Below the pieces are notes generated by a model. It had not been told where the DNA came from, ran no database searches, and saw only the letters and a list, made by a program, of their open reading frames with translations. The translations under genes and the position numbers were made by a program. 64,000 nucleotides of DNA from Candidatus Phytoplasma mali (GTDB taxonomy: Bacteria; Bacillota_I; Bacilli_A; Acholeplasmatales; Acholeplasmataceae): NCBI RefSeq assembly GCF_000026205.1, contig NC_011047.1, positions 62,001 to 126,000 on the forward strand, in the 5' to 3' direction. Positions 8,439 through 17,804 of this stretch are shown in pieces. Numbering within the stretch: position 1 is the stretch's first letter; each line of letters begins with the position of its first letter.

Positions 8439-10409
8439 ATGATTAAAAATCAAAAAAAATTATTAAATTATTTGTTTATTATCATATTTTTACCTTTATT
8501 TACTATTAGTTTAATTTATTTAATTTATAATTCATATTCCATAAATGAAGAAAATCAAAATTTTAAAAACTATGTCCATAATATACCTATATTATTAGAA
8601 GATAAAAACAGTTTACAATTAATAAACAATAAATTAGAAAAATTAAATAAATCTATTACTACCGAAGAAAAAGTTATCCAAATAAACATTTTAACAGAGC
8701 AAAAAACAAAATCAACTGCCGAAATAGAAATTTTAGAAGAAATTAAAGATTTTAAAACTATAAAAGAAATAGAATCAAAAATAAATACATTAAAAATAGA
8801 TAAAAATAGCATCTCAACTCAAATAGAAACATTAGAAAAAAAATTAACCGCCGAAGAACAAGGTGCTCAAATCAAAAATTTAATAGATTCAAAAACAAAA
8901 TTAACTGCCGAAATAGAAATTTTAGAAGAAATTAAAGATTTAGAAAAAAACCAAATTGAAAATAAAATTAAAAAATTAACAAAAAATCTAAATGATTTAA
9001 AAACTAAAATAAATTTTTTAATTTTACCTAATAAAGATAGAATAAAACATTTTAATGATTTAAAAAAATTAAGAAATAAAAAAATATTAGAAAAAGAATT
9101 TTTATCTTTTAATTTAATAGAAAAAAATAATCAAATAAAAGATCTAAGAGAACAAAAAACAAAATTAGAATATCAAATAGATATTTTAAAAGATAATCAA
9201 TTAGACACAACATCAATCAAAAAAATATTTGAATCAAAAAAAATATTAGAAAAATTAAATTTTGTAACAGAAAGTAAAATAAAATTTTTAAATTCACAAG
9301 ACCAAGAAGAACAACTAATAAAACTAAAACAACAACAAACCGATTTAGAACATCAAATAGCTATTTTAAATGAATCAGATTTAAAAGATATATTAACAAT
9401 AGAAGAAATTAAATCAAAAATCAATGAATTAACAGATTTACAAAAAGAAAAAAATATAAAACAGACTGATGAAAAAAAATTTGAAACACAAATAAATTTC
9501 TTAAAATCAATTAAAGATGAATTAAAAAATAATAATAATAAAGAAACAATAAAATCAGAATTAGAAATAAAACAAAAAGATTTAAATTTTAAAATAATAA
9601 ATTTTGAAGAATTATTAGCTTTAAAAGATGAAGATGTTAAAAAATATTTAAAAAACGAATTAGAAAACAATCATCATAAGTTTAACATTCAAATTGAATT
9701 TTTAAAATTACACCAAAATAATAATCTTATCGACGAAGAAAATAAAGAAACAACCAAATATGAATTAGAAGAAGAAAAAAACTATTTAGATTTTCAAATA
9801 CTAAAATTTGAAGAATTATTAGTTTTAACAGATGCATCGGAAAAAAAGTCAAATAAAAATATCTTAGCCCAAAATTTACAAGAATTAACAGAAAAAATGT
9901 ATCTTTTTAAATCATTAAAAGATTTAAACGAAACAGAAGCAAATTCTAAAAAAACACAATTTGAATTTGAAAATAACAAAATAGAAATTCAGTTATCTAT
10001 TTTAGAAGAAAATAAAAACTTAGATCCAAAAGATAGAGAAAAAATAAAATATAATTTAGAAGAAAATAAAAAAATAAAAGAAATTTCATTAAAAGAATTA
10101 AATAATCAAACAATCAATTTAACCAAATTTATAAAAAATGAACAAAAAAAAAAATTACAAGAAAATGAATTAATTTTAAAATTTAAAATAGAATTTTTAA
10201 AAAAAAATACAACTTTAGACCAATTAAATAGAGAAAAAATCAAAATAAATTTAGTTAAAAAAAACAATAATTTATCAGAACAAATAAAATATTTAAAAGA
10301 TTTGAAAACTTTAACTTCAATGGAAAAAGAAAATAAAGTATTTGAATTAGAATCAGATAAAAAAATATTAAAATCTAAAATAAATACTACCGAAACAAAA
10401 TTACAATAA
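8439..10409 (+). CDS. Large membrane-tethered coiled-coil protein
   Basis: A 656-residue protein of unknown function. A basic start (MIKNQKK) is followed by one membrane segment at residues about 9–30 and then some 620 residues of Lys/Glu/Leu/Ile-rich heptad sequence, predicted as a long coiled coil. Internal imperfect repeats are visible: TAEIEILEEIKD occurs twice (residues about 88 and 150), and FEELLALKDE/FEELLVLTDA recur further on. The topology suggests a rod projecting from the cell and facing the host (inference). The ATG is preceded by a weak GAAAGAAA ribosome binding site shared with the leader at 6977. A hairpin terminator overlaps the stop. Confidence 0.8.
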   Translation: MIKNQKKLLNYLFIIIFLPLFTISLIYLIYNSYSINEENQNFKNYVHNIPILLEDKNSLQLINNKLEKLNKSITTEEKVIQINILTEQKTKSTAEIEILEEIKDFKTIKEIESKINTLKIDKNSISTQIETLEKKLTAEEQGAQIKNLIDSKTKLTAEIEILEEIKDLEKNQIENKIKKLTKNLNDLKTKINFLILPNKDRIKHFNDLKKLRNKKILEKEFLSFNLIEKNNQIKDLREQKTKLEYQIDILKDNQLDTTSIKKIFESKKILEKLNFVTESKIKFLNSQDQEEQLIKLKQQQTDLEHQIAILNESDLKDILTIEEIKSKINELTDLQKEKNIKQTDEKKFETQINFLKSIKDELKNNNNKETIKSELEIKQKDLNFKIINFEELLALKDEDVKKYLKNELENNHHKFNIQIEFLKLHQNNNLIDEENKETTKYELEEEKNYLDFQILKFEELLVLTDASEKKSNKNILAQNLQELTEKMYLFKSLKDLNETEANSKKTQFEFENNKIEIQLSILEENKNLDPKDREKIKYNLEENKKIKEISLKELNNQTINLTKFIKNEQKKKLQENELILKFKIEFLKKNTTLDQLNREKIKINLVKKNNNLSEQIKYLKDLKTLTSMEKENKVFELESDKKILKSKINTTETKLQ

Positions 10410-10461
10410 TAAACAAATGAAATTTTTTAAAAAAAAATAATTTAGTTTATTATTTTTTTTT
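10405..10461 (+). terminator. Hairpin terminator after the coiled-coil gene
   Basis: AATAATAAAC (10405–10414) pairs with GTTTATTATT (10445–10454), followed by a T run to 10461. The loop is about 30 bases and AT-rich, so it is weaker than the hairpin at 7870. Confidence 0.55.
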
Positions 10462-10779
10462 GTTCAAGTTTGTGATAGTTTTAATTTTTTAAAAAAATAA
10501 AAATTAAATTGTCAACATTTTTATTAATCTTTATTAGAAAAGGAATTTTAAAAATAAATAATAATAATATTATATTCACCTTAAATTAAATTTTAAAGAC
10601 AAAATAATGATGTTTTTTCGTATTAGAATTGAATATTTTAACCTTTAATTTAAATTATTTTTTTATTTTATTAATTTTAGTAATTAAAAAGATTTTTTAA
10701 AAATAATAATTTATTTTAGAAAATCGATATTTTTGTATTTTTTTAAAATTAATGAAAAAATAAATAATAAAAGTATTTT

Positions 10780-11515
10780 TATTTCGAGAATTAAAAATAA
10801 TAAACCACTATTAGTTTTTTTCGTAACAAAAATTAATAACTTTTTTTGATTTATTAAAAATATGTAGGATCTTAAATTGAAATTTTAGAATTACTTAAAC
10901 CATTATTTTGATATTGTATACGGAACATACATAAGATTAGTGGTTTGAATATCTAAATAATAAACCTGCTTAATTTTAGTTTTTAAATTAAAAAATTAAT
11001 TACAATATAGTAAAATTTATCAATACCTCACATTTAAAAATATCTTTAGTTAAGTTACGATTTTGATTTAAAAAATCAAAAATAACATGTTCTAATTCAT
11101 GACTATTACAATGTTTTTGATGATATTTTTGATATTTTTTTAAATAATCAATTAAAATATTTGGATTATGATTAATAAAACTTTTAAATTAAGTTTCGAT
11201 TTTTGAAGTTAAATTTAATGGTTTAACTTTATTTTGAATAAATTGGTATTTTAAATTTAATTTTAAAAATTCATTAAAAATTAAAAACGGTTTTAGTTCT
11301 AAAATTGCGATTTCTAAAATTGATTTTAATCCTTTTTAAATAAGTTTTAATAATTATAATCTGAAAATAGTACAATTTTTAATTTGTTTAAAACTAGTTA
11401 AATATTTTTGTTGATTTGAGGAATTGAATAAATAAAAATTAATTTTATTGTTAGTAAAAATACAAATTAATAAAGTTTTGTTAAATTTAAGATTATTAAT
11501 ATTATGACCAATCAT
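10780..11515 (-). pseudogene. Relic of an unidentified gene, several in-frame stops
   Basis: Read on the minus strand, long stretches look like protein but are cut by stops. Examples are MIGHNINNLKFNKTLLICIF (from 11515), KSILEIAILELKPFLIFNEF, then NILIDYLKKYQKYHQKHC near 11150, and YYLDIQTTNLMYVPYTISK near 10930. The amino-acid composition and residual Cys/His/Trp codons differ from random AT-rich sequence. I do not recognise the family. It lies directly downstream of, and in frame with, the broken ORF at 11519, so the two may once have formed one transcript of a mobile element. Confidence 0.4.
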
Positions 11516-11518
11516 AAC

Positions 11519-11737
11519 TCAGTTTTCAGTACTGAATTTTTGATTTGCTTGATTAATTTGTTTTTGATTTGCTTGTTGTTGTGAATATTGTTTTTGTTTA
11601 TTAACAATAGTATCGAAATATTTAACTTGTTTATCAGTTAAAAATACTTTATTTTGTTTTTTACCATTATTTTTTTTAAAAAATCCAACTTGTTTACCAG
11701 TTAAAAACAATTTAAGCGGTTATTTTTTGTTTGCCAT
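11519..11737 (-). pseudogene. Small ORF with a premature stop after five codons
   Basis: A very strong ribosome binding site, GGAGGAGG, precedes an ATG at 11735–11737. The frame reads MANKK, a TAA stop, then PLKLFLTGKQVGFFKKNNG and an internal near-repeat (LTGKQV/LTDKQV), ending in a Gln-rich tail. A TTG start at 11710 after the stop is formally open but has no ribosome binding site, so this is best read as a nonsense-mutated gene. Family not recognised; the setting suggests an accessory mobile-element gene. Confidence 0.5.
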
Positions 11738-11791
11738 TATTTCACCTCCTCCTTTTTAATAATTTATAGAAAGATAAAGAAAAATAAAAAA

Positions 11792-11974
11792 TTATTTATC
11801 TTTATCTTTATCTTTTTTTACTACAGTTTCCTCTGTTGATGTTCTACTTTCTCTTGATATTATTTTTAAAACTTTTGAAGGTGTTAAATCAAAAACAAAC
11901 CACAAATAAAATAATGTCATAGCACAAAATATACCGAAAAATGTTAAAAGTTGTTTTGTATTTATAAAAACCAT
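11792..11974 (-). CDS. Small single-pass membrane protein
   Basis: Sixty residues: one hydrophobic segment at about residues 8–31 (FFGIFCAMTLFYLWFVF) and a charged tail ending in DKDKDK repeats. The ATG follows a good AAAGGATGGGG site. Size and topology would suit a small coat-like or holin-like protein of a phage-type element or a plasmid membrane protein, but there is no diagnostic motif. It is flanked by the broken ORF at 11519 and a duplicated hairpin module at 12018. Confidence 0.55.
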   Translation of the reverse strand: MVFINTKQLLTFFGIFCAMTLFYLWFVFDLTPSKVLKIISRESRTSTEETVVKKDKDKDK

Positions 11975-12017
11975 TTTTAATCCCCATCCTTTCTTTAATT
12001 CTTAAAATTATTAAAAA

Positions 12018-12824
<807 letters not shown>

Positions 12825-12828
12825 AATA

Positions 12829-12940
12829 AATGTGGTATTGACTGCTCTTTCTTTTGCTTTATTTCGTTTGTTAAGTGCAATTAATTAGGTAGGCAGCTAA
12901 CACCACATTAGCACAAAACTAATTAATTCTACTTAACAAA
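12829..12940. repeat. Large nested inverted repeat, possible cruciform or origin
   Basis: TTTGTTAAGTGCAATTAATTAG (12867–12888, key halves TTGTTAAGT and AATTAATTAG) matches the reverse complement of 12919–12940 at 20 of 22 positions. The 30-base spacer is GC-richer than its surroundings and holds GGTAGGCAGCTAACACC. A second pair, AATGTGGT (12829–12836) and ACCACATT (12902–12909), interlocks with the first. There is no T run, so it is unlike a simple terminator. The position between two element genes suggests a replication origin, recombination site or structured leader. Confidence 0.65.
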
Positions 12941-13042
12941 TTAACAAAGTAATAACAAAAAACTAAAAAATTAATCTAATTAAAATAATCCCAATTACTT
13001 CAATTGTTGAAACTAAACTAATATAACAACCCTCAAAAAAAA

Positions 13043-13399
13043 TTATTTTAGAGATTTGAAAAAGTCAAAGAAAGATTTTCCTACTGATGTAATTATTTGA
13101 ACTTTAAAAAATTTATAAAATAAAATTCTTAAATAACAGAAAGTTACGATATTAATAGCTATTTGAAAAAATATAATAGTAAGCCAAAAATCCCATTTTT
13201 TTTTCATATGTTTTTTAAGATAAAAATAAAAAAATATAATAACAGGCTTTGTCAAAAAAACCGTTACAAATCCAACAAACGCAAAAAATTGAAATTGACT
13301 ATCAAACAAAAAATCAAAATATCCAGAAGTACTTTCAATCATATTATATTTTACCTTTTTATATCGTTTCATTACTAAAAAAAAATAAAAAAAATGCAT
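13043..13399 (-). CDS. Multi-pass membrane protein of the mobile-element zone
   Basis: A hydrophobic protein with about three membrane segments (FFAFVGFVTVFLTKPVIIFF and FWLTIIFFQIAINIVTFCYL are clear) and a Lys/Phe-rich tail. The open frame extends up to 13468, but those extra codons lie in the dispersed hairpin repeat, so I place the start at the ATG at 13399 or 13372. Neither has a convincing ribosome binding site; a GGAGG sits about 28 bases upstream of the first. Function unknown. In size and position it could match the membrane protein at 56.6 kb in the second element. Confidence 0.5.
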   Translation of the reverse strand: MHFFYFFLVMKRYKKVKYNMIESTSGYFDFLFDSQFQFFAFVGFVTVFLTKPVIIFFYFYLKKHMKKKWDFWLTIIFFQIAINIVTFCYLRILFYKFFKVQIITSVGKSFFDFFKSLK

Positions 13400-13445
13400 G
13401 AGGCAAAAAATATATTTTTTGTTTATATCCTCCACCGGCAAATAT

Positions 13446-13550
13446 ATAAAAATAAACCAAAAACCCAAATAATAAAAAAATAATAGGTAAATATCATTAA
13501 ATATTAAATGTATTTACCTATTATTTAAGTACGATTAAATTATATATATA
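13446..13550. repeat. Dispersed repeat, copy B, with hairpin terminator
   Basis: Second copy of the module at 12018–12116. It has a perfect 15-base stem, AATAATAGGTAAATA (13479–13493) with TATTTACCTATTATT (13511–13525). It lies downstream of the Rep relic and directly upstream of the 13043 membrane gene, so each copy ends one transcription unit and precedes the next. Confidence 0.8.
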
Positions 13551-13692
13551 TTATTAAAATTAATTTTTTTTTGATTTATTTTTATATTTGAATGATAACA
13601 TAAATTTTTTAAGATTGCAAACAAAACACTTAAAACAGGAATTTAAAAAATGCCTGCTTTTAATTGATTTAATTTTTTTTAACAATTAATTT

Positions 13693-14305
13693 TTAATCTT
13701 GATAAAAATATAAATTATATTGTTGAAATTCAACGTATTTTAAGGGATTTAATTGATAATCCCTAATAACACGCCGGTCGCCTTGTTTTAAGGTTAAAAT
13801 GGCGATTTTTTCAAAAATAGTATGACTATCTTTAACAGGAAACAAAGCAAATTTATTATTTTCCGTTAAATAACAATTAATTAAATATTTTTTAATTGGG
13901 TTCCGAATTGAGGACTCCACAAAATTATAAACACCATAATAACGACGGTCAACTTGATAACCTTTTAAACTATTGTGGTTAACGATTTCATTGTCAAAAC
14001 TTTGAAAATAATTAATGGGTGGTTTTTGACAAGCTCGAGAGCTGATAAAAATCCGTTTATTAAATAATTTTAAAATATTATTAGTCGCATTGTTATCCGA
14101 TTTCGAGATATATTTAGTAATATATTTAATAATTTTTTGCATAAAATTTTTATTAGTAAGTATTTTTTTGGATTAATCACTATACGAATTTTTAAGTTTT
14201 TAAATCATAAAGTTTAAAAATTTCATTATATATTTTTTCACTTTAAAAATTTAAGAAAAATTCTTGAACTTTAATTTCAATTATTCAATTTAATTCATTA
14301 AACAT
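13693..14305 (-). pseudogene. Degraded rolling-circle-type replication protein (Rep)
   Basis: The longest intact frame (13693–14142, 149 residues) contains IIKYITKYISKSD followed by FNKRIFISSRACQKP. This Tyr-x-x-Lys-x-x-x-Lys helix plus R-rich segment resembles the catalytic motif 3 region of HUH replication proteins of small phages and plasmids. Upstream, coding sequence continues through RIVINPKKILTNKNF, then a one-base frameshift near 14200, EKIYNEIFKLYDLK, an in-frame TAA, and an in-frame TGA after MFNELN. An ATG at 14303–14305 has a good AAAGGA site. No His-u-His motif is seen, so the N-terminal part is lost or diverged. The gene is inactive as it stands. Confidence 0.5.
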
Positions 14306-14445
14306 TTTTGTTCCTTTTATTTTTTTTAAAAAAAAAAATTAACGAAACATTGATCTAATGAATTAAATTATTAATTTTTTAAAAAAGTTTAAATTTTTTA
14401 AAAATTATCATTCTATATAATAAAAACCCATATACTCAATTTAGA

Positions 14446-14498
14446 TAAAAAAAAGCTAAACTGTTTATTTTTTTAATAAACAATTTAGCTTTTTTTAA
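14446..14498. terminator. Strong bidirectional hairpin terminator
   Basis: AAAGCTAAACTGTTTATT pairs with AATAAACAATTTAGCTTT around a T5 loop, with one mismatch, and is flanked by A and T runs. It marks the upstream edge of the Rep relic. A related hairpin occurs at 56020–56067 beside the second element. Confidence 0.8.
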
Positions 14499-14543
14499 AA
14501 GATTAATTTATTTTGTTTTTTTGGCTTTTTAATGGTAATAAAA

Positions 14544-14588
14544 GCTGATCGCCGCAGTCGTATCGCACACTATAACTCAAACCGCTTA
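14544..14588. other. GC-rich island in AT-rich spacer
   Basis: Forty-five bases beginning GCTGATCGCCGCAGTCGTAT and ending ACTCAAACCGCTT are far richer in G and C than anything around them. The stretch is not part of a recognisable gene or tRNA. It lies about 240 bases upstream of the Rep relic, where a rolling-circle origin or integration site could sit. The word AACCGCTTAAA recurs in opposite orientation at 11714–11724. Confidence 0.4.
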
Positions 14589-14937
14589 AATATAAAAAAA
14601 AATATTAAAAAAATATTAAATAATCACAAGTTATTTTACCAAAATAACTAGTTAATTAAAATTTTTCATTCAATTTTTATTTTAGAAAACACTAAAAAAA
14701 TATGTAATTATTATCTTTTTAATTTTTTTTCAAAAAAATTCATCCAATTTTAACTTTTTAGAGAAAAAGAATAATTATATAAATATAGCATCTTAAAATC
14801 AAAATTAAAATTATTGCCATTCTAAACAAAAAAATCAATTATTTTTCAAAAAATTTAGAACATAAACGCATAAAAAATATAAAAAAAATTAATTTAAATA
14901 TTAATCATTTATCTTTTTATGATTACTTATAATTTTT
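14589..14937. other. Intergenic AT-rich spacer
   Basis: About 350 bases with no supported gene, RNA or clear hairpin; dense stops in all frames. Confidence 0.4.
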
Positions 14938-15522
14938 TTATTTCTGTTTAAACTCTATTAAAATACGATCAATTTCCACTTTATATAATTTAGATTCAAA
15001 AATCATTTTTTGAATAAATTTATCATCTCTAATTACTTCTGTAAATTTATATTCATTATCATTAAAATAAACCAAAAAATAAGCTTTATCGCATTCACTA
15101 CAAAAAATTTGACATTGAATTTGAACCCAATAATAAATAGGAATAATATCTTTTTTAAAAAAACCTTCCCAAGATTTACTTTCTTTATTAAAAGGACATT
15201 TAATTTCTAATAAACTATTAGATTCATTGTGATAACCATCTAAAGAAGCAGAAAAAATATCATTAATAAAAACAGTTGGCACATAATTTTTTCTCATTTT
15301 TAAACTAAAAAATAAATTAGCTTTTTTTTCAGTTTTTTTACCATGTTCAATAGCTTCATTAGTTTTAAATTTTATTTCAAAAATCTTTTTTTTAATTAAC
15401 TCTTCTTTACTTTCGAAAGGATTCAATCCCATTAAACTAGCAACTTCGGAAGCATTAATATAATTTTTACGATGTTCGTGCCATTCTTTAGAATCTTGTT
15501 TAAGTTTAATTTCTGTTTTCAT
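14938..15522 (-). CDS. YqaJ/lambda-exonuclease-type nuclease, copy 1
   Basis: A 194-residue protein of the YqaJ viral recombinase family (PD-(D/E)XK fold), which resects double-stranded DNA for single-strand annealing. Visible motifs are NYINASEVASLMGLNPFES, EHGKKTEKKA (Glu of the core), SASLDGY (metal-binding Asp), LEIKCPF (E-x-K) and IYYWVQIQCQIFCSE. It is paralogous to the gene at 60661. It lies 42 bases downstream of the peptide-transporter operon and may be co-transcribed. Such genes usually come from phages; both copies here sit beside phage-like relics. An AAAAGGAAA site precedes the ATG at slightly long spacing. Confidence 0.85.
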   Translation of the reverse strand: MKTEIKLKQDSKEWHEHRKNYINASEVASLMGLNPFESKEELIKKKIFEIKFKTNEAIEHGKKTEKKANLFFSLKMRKNYVPTVFINDIFSASLDGYHNESNSLLEIKCPFNKESKSWEGFFKKDIIPIYYWVQIQCQIFCSECDKAYFLVYFNDNEYKFTEVIRDDKFIQKMIFESKLYKVEIDRILIEFKQK

Positions 15523-15563
15523 AATTTTTTTTATTTTCCTTTTTGTTAAATTTAAAAAAATAA

Positions 15564-16496
15564 TTATTTTTTTAAATTACACGAAATAAAATGATTTTTA
15601 TTTACTTCAAAAAAATCTGGATCAACTTTTTTATAATTTTTAAAATTAAAAAAATCGAAAACTTTATTTTCAGCGCTAAAAAAATTAGTATCAATCTTAT
15701 TATTATAATTTAAACCGGTTTTTAAAAAATTAGCAAGTAAAGATTTTGTATAAGGATGTAAAGGATTGTTAAAAATTTTTTTAATATCTGTTTTTTCTAC
15801 AATTTTTCCTTTATACATAACAATAACATCATCTGATATCTCAGAAACAACACCTAAATCATGAGTAATAAATAAAATAGATGTTTGATGTCGTTTTTGC
15901 ATAATTTTCATTAAACTTAAAATTTCTTTTTGTACAATAACATCTAATGCTGTTGTAGCTTCATCAGAAATTAAAATTTTAGGTTCACAAACTAGAGCCA
16001 TAGCTATCATAATTCTTTGACACATGCCGCCAGATAATTGGTGCGGATATAATTCCATAACACGTTCGGCATCATTAATTTTCAATTTTTTTAATATTTC
16101 CAAAGTTTTTTGTAAAGCTTCTTCGATTGTCATTAATTGATGACAAATTAAAATTTCTATAATTTGATTTTTAATTTTAAAACTAGGATTTAAACTAACA
16201 ACTGGATCTTGAAAAATAATAGCTATTTCTTTACCTCTAATTTTCTGCATTTCTTGTTCTGAAAAATCAGAAATTATTTGATTATTAAAAATAATTTCAC
16301 CTTGATGAATTTTTTGATTTTTAGCAAATAACTTTAAAATAGACATAGCTGTTTGACTCTTGCCTGAACCTGATTCTCCCAAAATGCCCAAAGTTTTACC
16401 TTTTTCTAAAGTAAAAGAAACGCCTTGCACTGCTTTAATTATTTTTTTATTAGTTTCAAAATAAGTATGTAAATTATTAACTTTTAATAAACTCAT
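15564..16496 (-). CDS. dppD: Oligopeptide/dipeptide ABC transporter ATPase (DppD/OppD type)
   Basis: One of the two ATPases of a peptide importer on the inner face of the membrane. It has Walker A GESGSGKSQT, signature LSGGMCQR, Walker B ILISDEATTALD, the H-loop in FITHDLGV, and the C-terminal oligopeptide-transporter extension (NPLHPYTKSLLAN). I chose the ATG at 16494–16496 because an AAAAGGAAA site precedes it and homology starts at LLKVNNLHTYF; an upstream TTG at 16532 adds non-conserved residues and overlaps the preceding gene. The usual Cys cluster in the C-terminal extension is reduced to one Cys. Last transporter gene of the operon. Confidence 0.93.
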   Translation of the reverse strand: MSLLKVNNLHTYFETNKKIIKAVQGVSFTLEKGKTLGILGESGSGKSQTAMSILKLFAKNQKIHQGEIIFNNQIISDFSEQEMQKIRGKEIAIIFQDPVVSLNPSFKIKNQIIEILICHQLMTIEEALQKTLEILKKLKINDAERVMELYPHQLSGGMCQRIMIAMALVCEPKILISDEATTALDVIVQKEILSLMKIMQKRHQTSILFITHDLGVVSEISDDVIVMYKGKIVEKTDIKKIFNNPLHPYTKSLLANFLKTGLNYNNKIDTNFFSAENKVFDFFNFKNYKKVDPDFFEVNKNHFISCNLKK

Positions 16497-16513
16497 TTTT
16501 TTTAATTTTCCTT

Positions 16514-17788
16514 TTATCTTTTTAATGTACAAGCAATAAAATGATTAGGCTTAATTTCGTACCAATCATTATCATTTAAAAAATTATTAGAAAAAATATA
16601 ATTTTGTTTTGTTTTTTTTGAAACATTTTTATTTAATATAAAATTTTGATTTTCTAAAGCAGGAATGGAATTAATTAATTTTTTAGTATAAGGATGCAAA
16701 GGGTTATTAAAAATTTCTTCTGAACTTGACATTTCTAAAAAACGACCTAAATACATTACAGCAATTCTATCACAAATGTAATTGGCCACTCCTAAATCAT
16801 GGGTAATAAATAAATAAGTTAAATTATAATTTTTTTTTAATGAATTTAATAAATCTAAAATTTGTGATTGTAAAGTAACATCTAAAGATGAAACTGCTTC
16901 ATCGCAAACCACAAACTTAGGTTTTAAAATCAAAGAACGAGCAATGTTAATTCTTTGTCTTTGACCGCCACTTAATTCATGAGCATAACGATGATAAAAA
17001 TTTTTATTTATCCCACATTTTTCCATTATATCTAAAATATTTTTTTTATAAAAAGGATCTTTTTTATTGATAACAATATTATGAATTAATAAACCTTCAC
17101 CAATAATATCACCAATAGTTAAATAAGGACTTAAAGAAGAAAAAGAATCTTGAAAAATAATTTGTAAATCTTTTCTTAAAAATCTTTTTTCACTTTCAGT
17201 TAAAAGTGTTAAATCAATCCCTTTTTCAACAAAAGATTCATATAAATCAAATAAAGTATGATTTTTAAAAATATCTTTTTTTTGTTGAAATTGTTTTTCA
17301 ATATTTTTTAATTCTTGATTTAATTTTGTTTTGTTAAAACCATCAATTTGTTTTTGAAGTTTTATTTTTAATAACCATAGTTTTTTAATTTCTAATAATT
17401 CAGGTGATAAACATAAAATACCTAGTAATTTTAAAAAATGATGATTTTTGACGTCTTTAACATATAATTCTTGTTGGGAAAAATCTTGTAAATTTAAATT
17501 TATTTTAGGTAATTGATAAATTATTTTTTTTACATAATAAGGCACAAAATCATCTAAAGTTAAACCATAATAAAAAATATTTCCTTTAGTTGATTTAGAC
17601 AATTGCAAAATTAACTTACCCAAAGTAGATTTACCAGAACCTGATTCTCCAACAATTCCTAAAGTTTCTTTAGTAAAAATATTTAAATTAATATTTTTAT
17701 TGACTGTTAAAAAAGTATTATTTTTAGATAAAAAAGCTTTTTTGACAACAAATTTTTTTTGTAAATTTTGAGTTTTTAATAAAATCAT
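16514..17788 (-). CDS. dppF: Peptide ABC transporter ATPase (DppF/OppF type) with large insertion
   Basis: Second ATPase of the importer. It has Walker A GESGSGKST, Q-loop IIFQDSFSSLSP, signature LSGGQRQR, Walker B FVVCDEAVSSLD and the C-terminal NPLHPYTKKL motif. Between Walker A and the Q-loop lies an extra lysine-rich segment of roughly 120 residues (from about KSTKGNIFYYG to SEKRFLRKDL), which makes the protein 424 residues where about 320 is usual. The start at 17786–17788 is preceded by AAAGAAAG; an upstream frame to 17848 overlaps dppC and is not conserved. It ends 17 bases before dppD starts. Confidence 0.92.
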   Translation of the reverse strand: MILLKTQNLQKKFVVKKAFLSKNNTFLTVNKNINLNIFTKETLGIVGESGSGKSTLGKLILQLSKSTKGNIFYYGLTLDDFVPYYVKKIIYQLPKINLNLQDFSQQELYVKDVKNHHFLKLLGILCLSPELLEIKKLWLLKIKLQKQIDGFNKTKLNQELKNIEKQFQQKKDIFKNHTLFDLYESFVEKGIDLTLLTESEKRFLRKDLQIIFQDSFSSLSPYLTIGDIIGEGLLIHNIVINKKDPFYKKNILDIMEKCGINKNFYHRYAHELSGGQRQRINIARSLILKPKFVVCDEAVSSLDVTLQSQILDLLNSLKKNYNLTYLFITHDLGVANYICDRIAVMYLGRFLEMSSSEEIFNNPLHPYTKKLINSIPALENQNFILNKNVSKKTKQNYIFSNNFLNDNDWYEIKPNHFIACTLKR

Positions 17789-17804
17789 ATAAACCAAACT
17801 TTCT

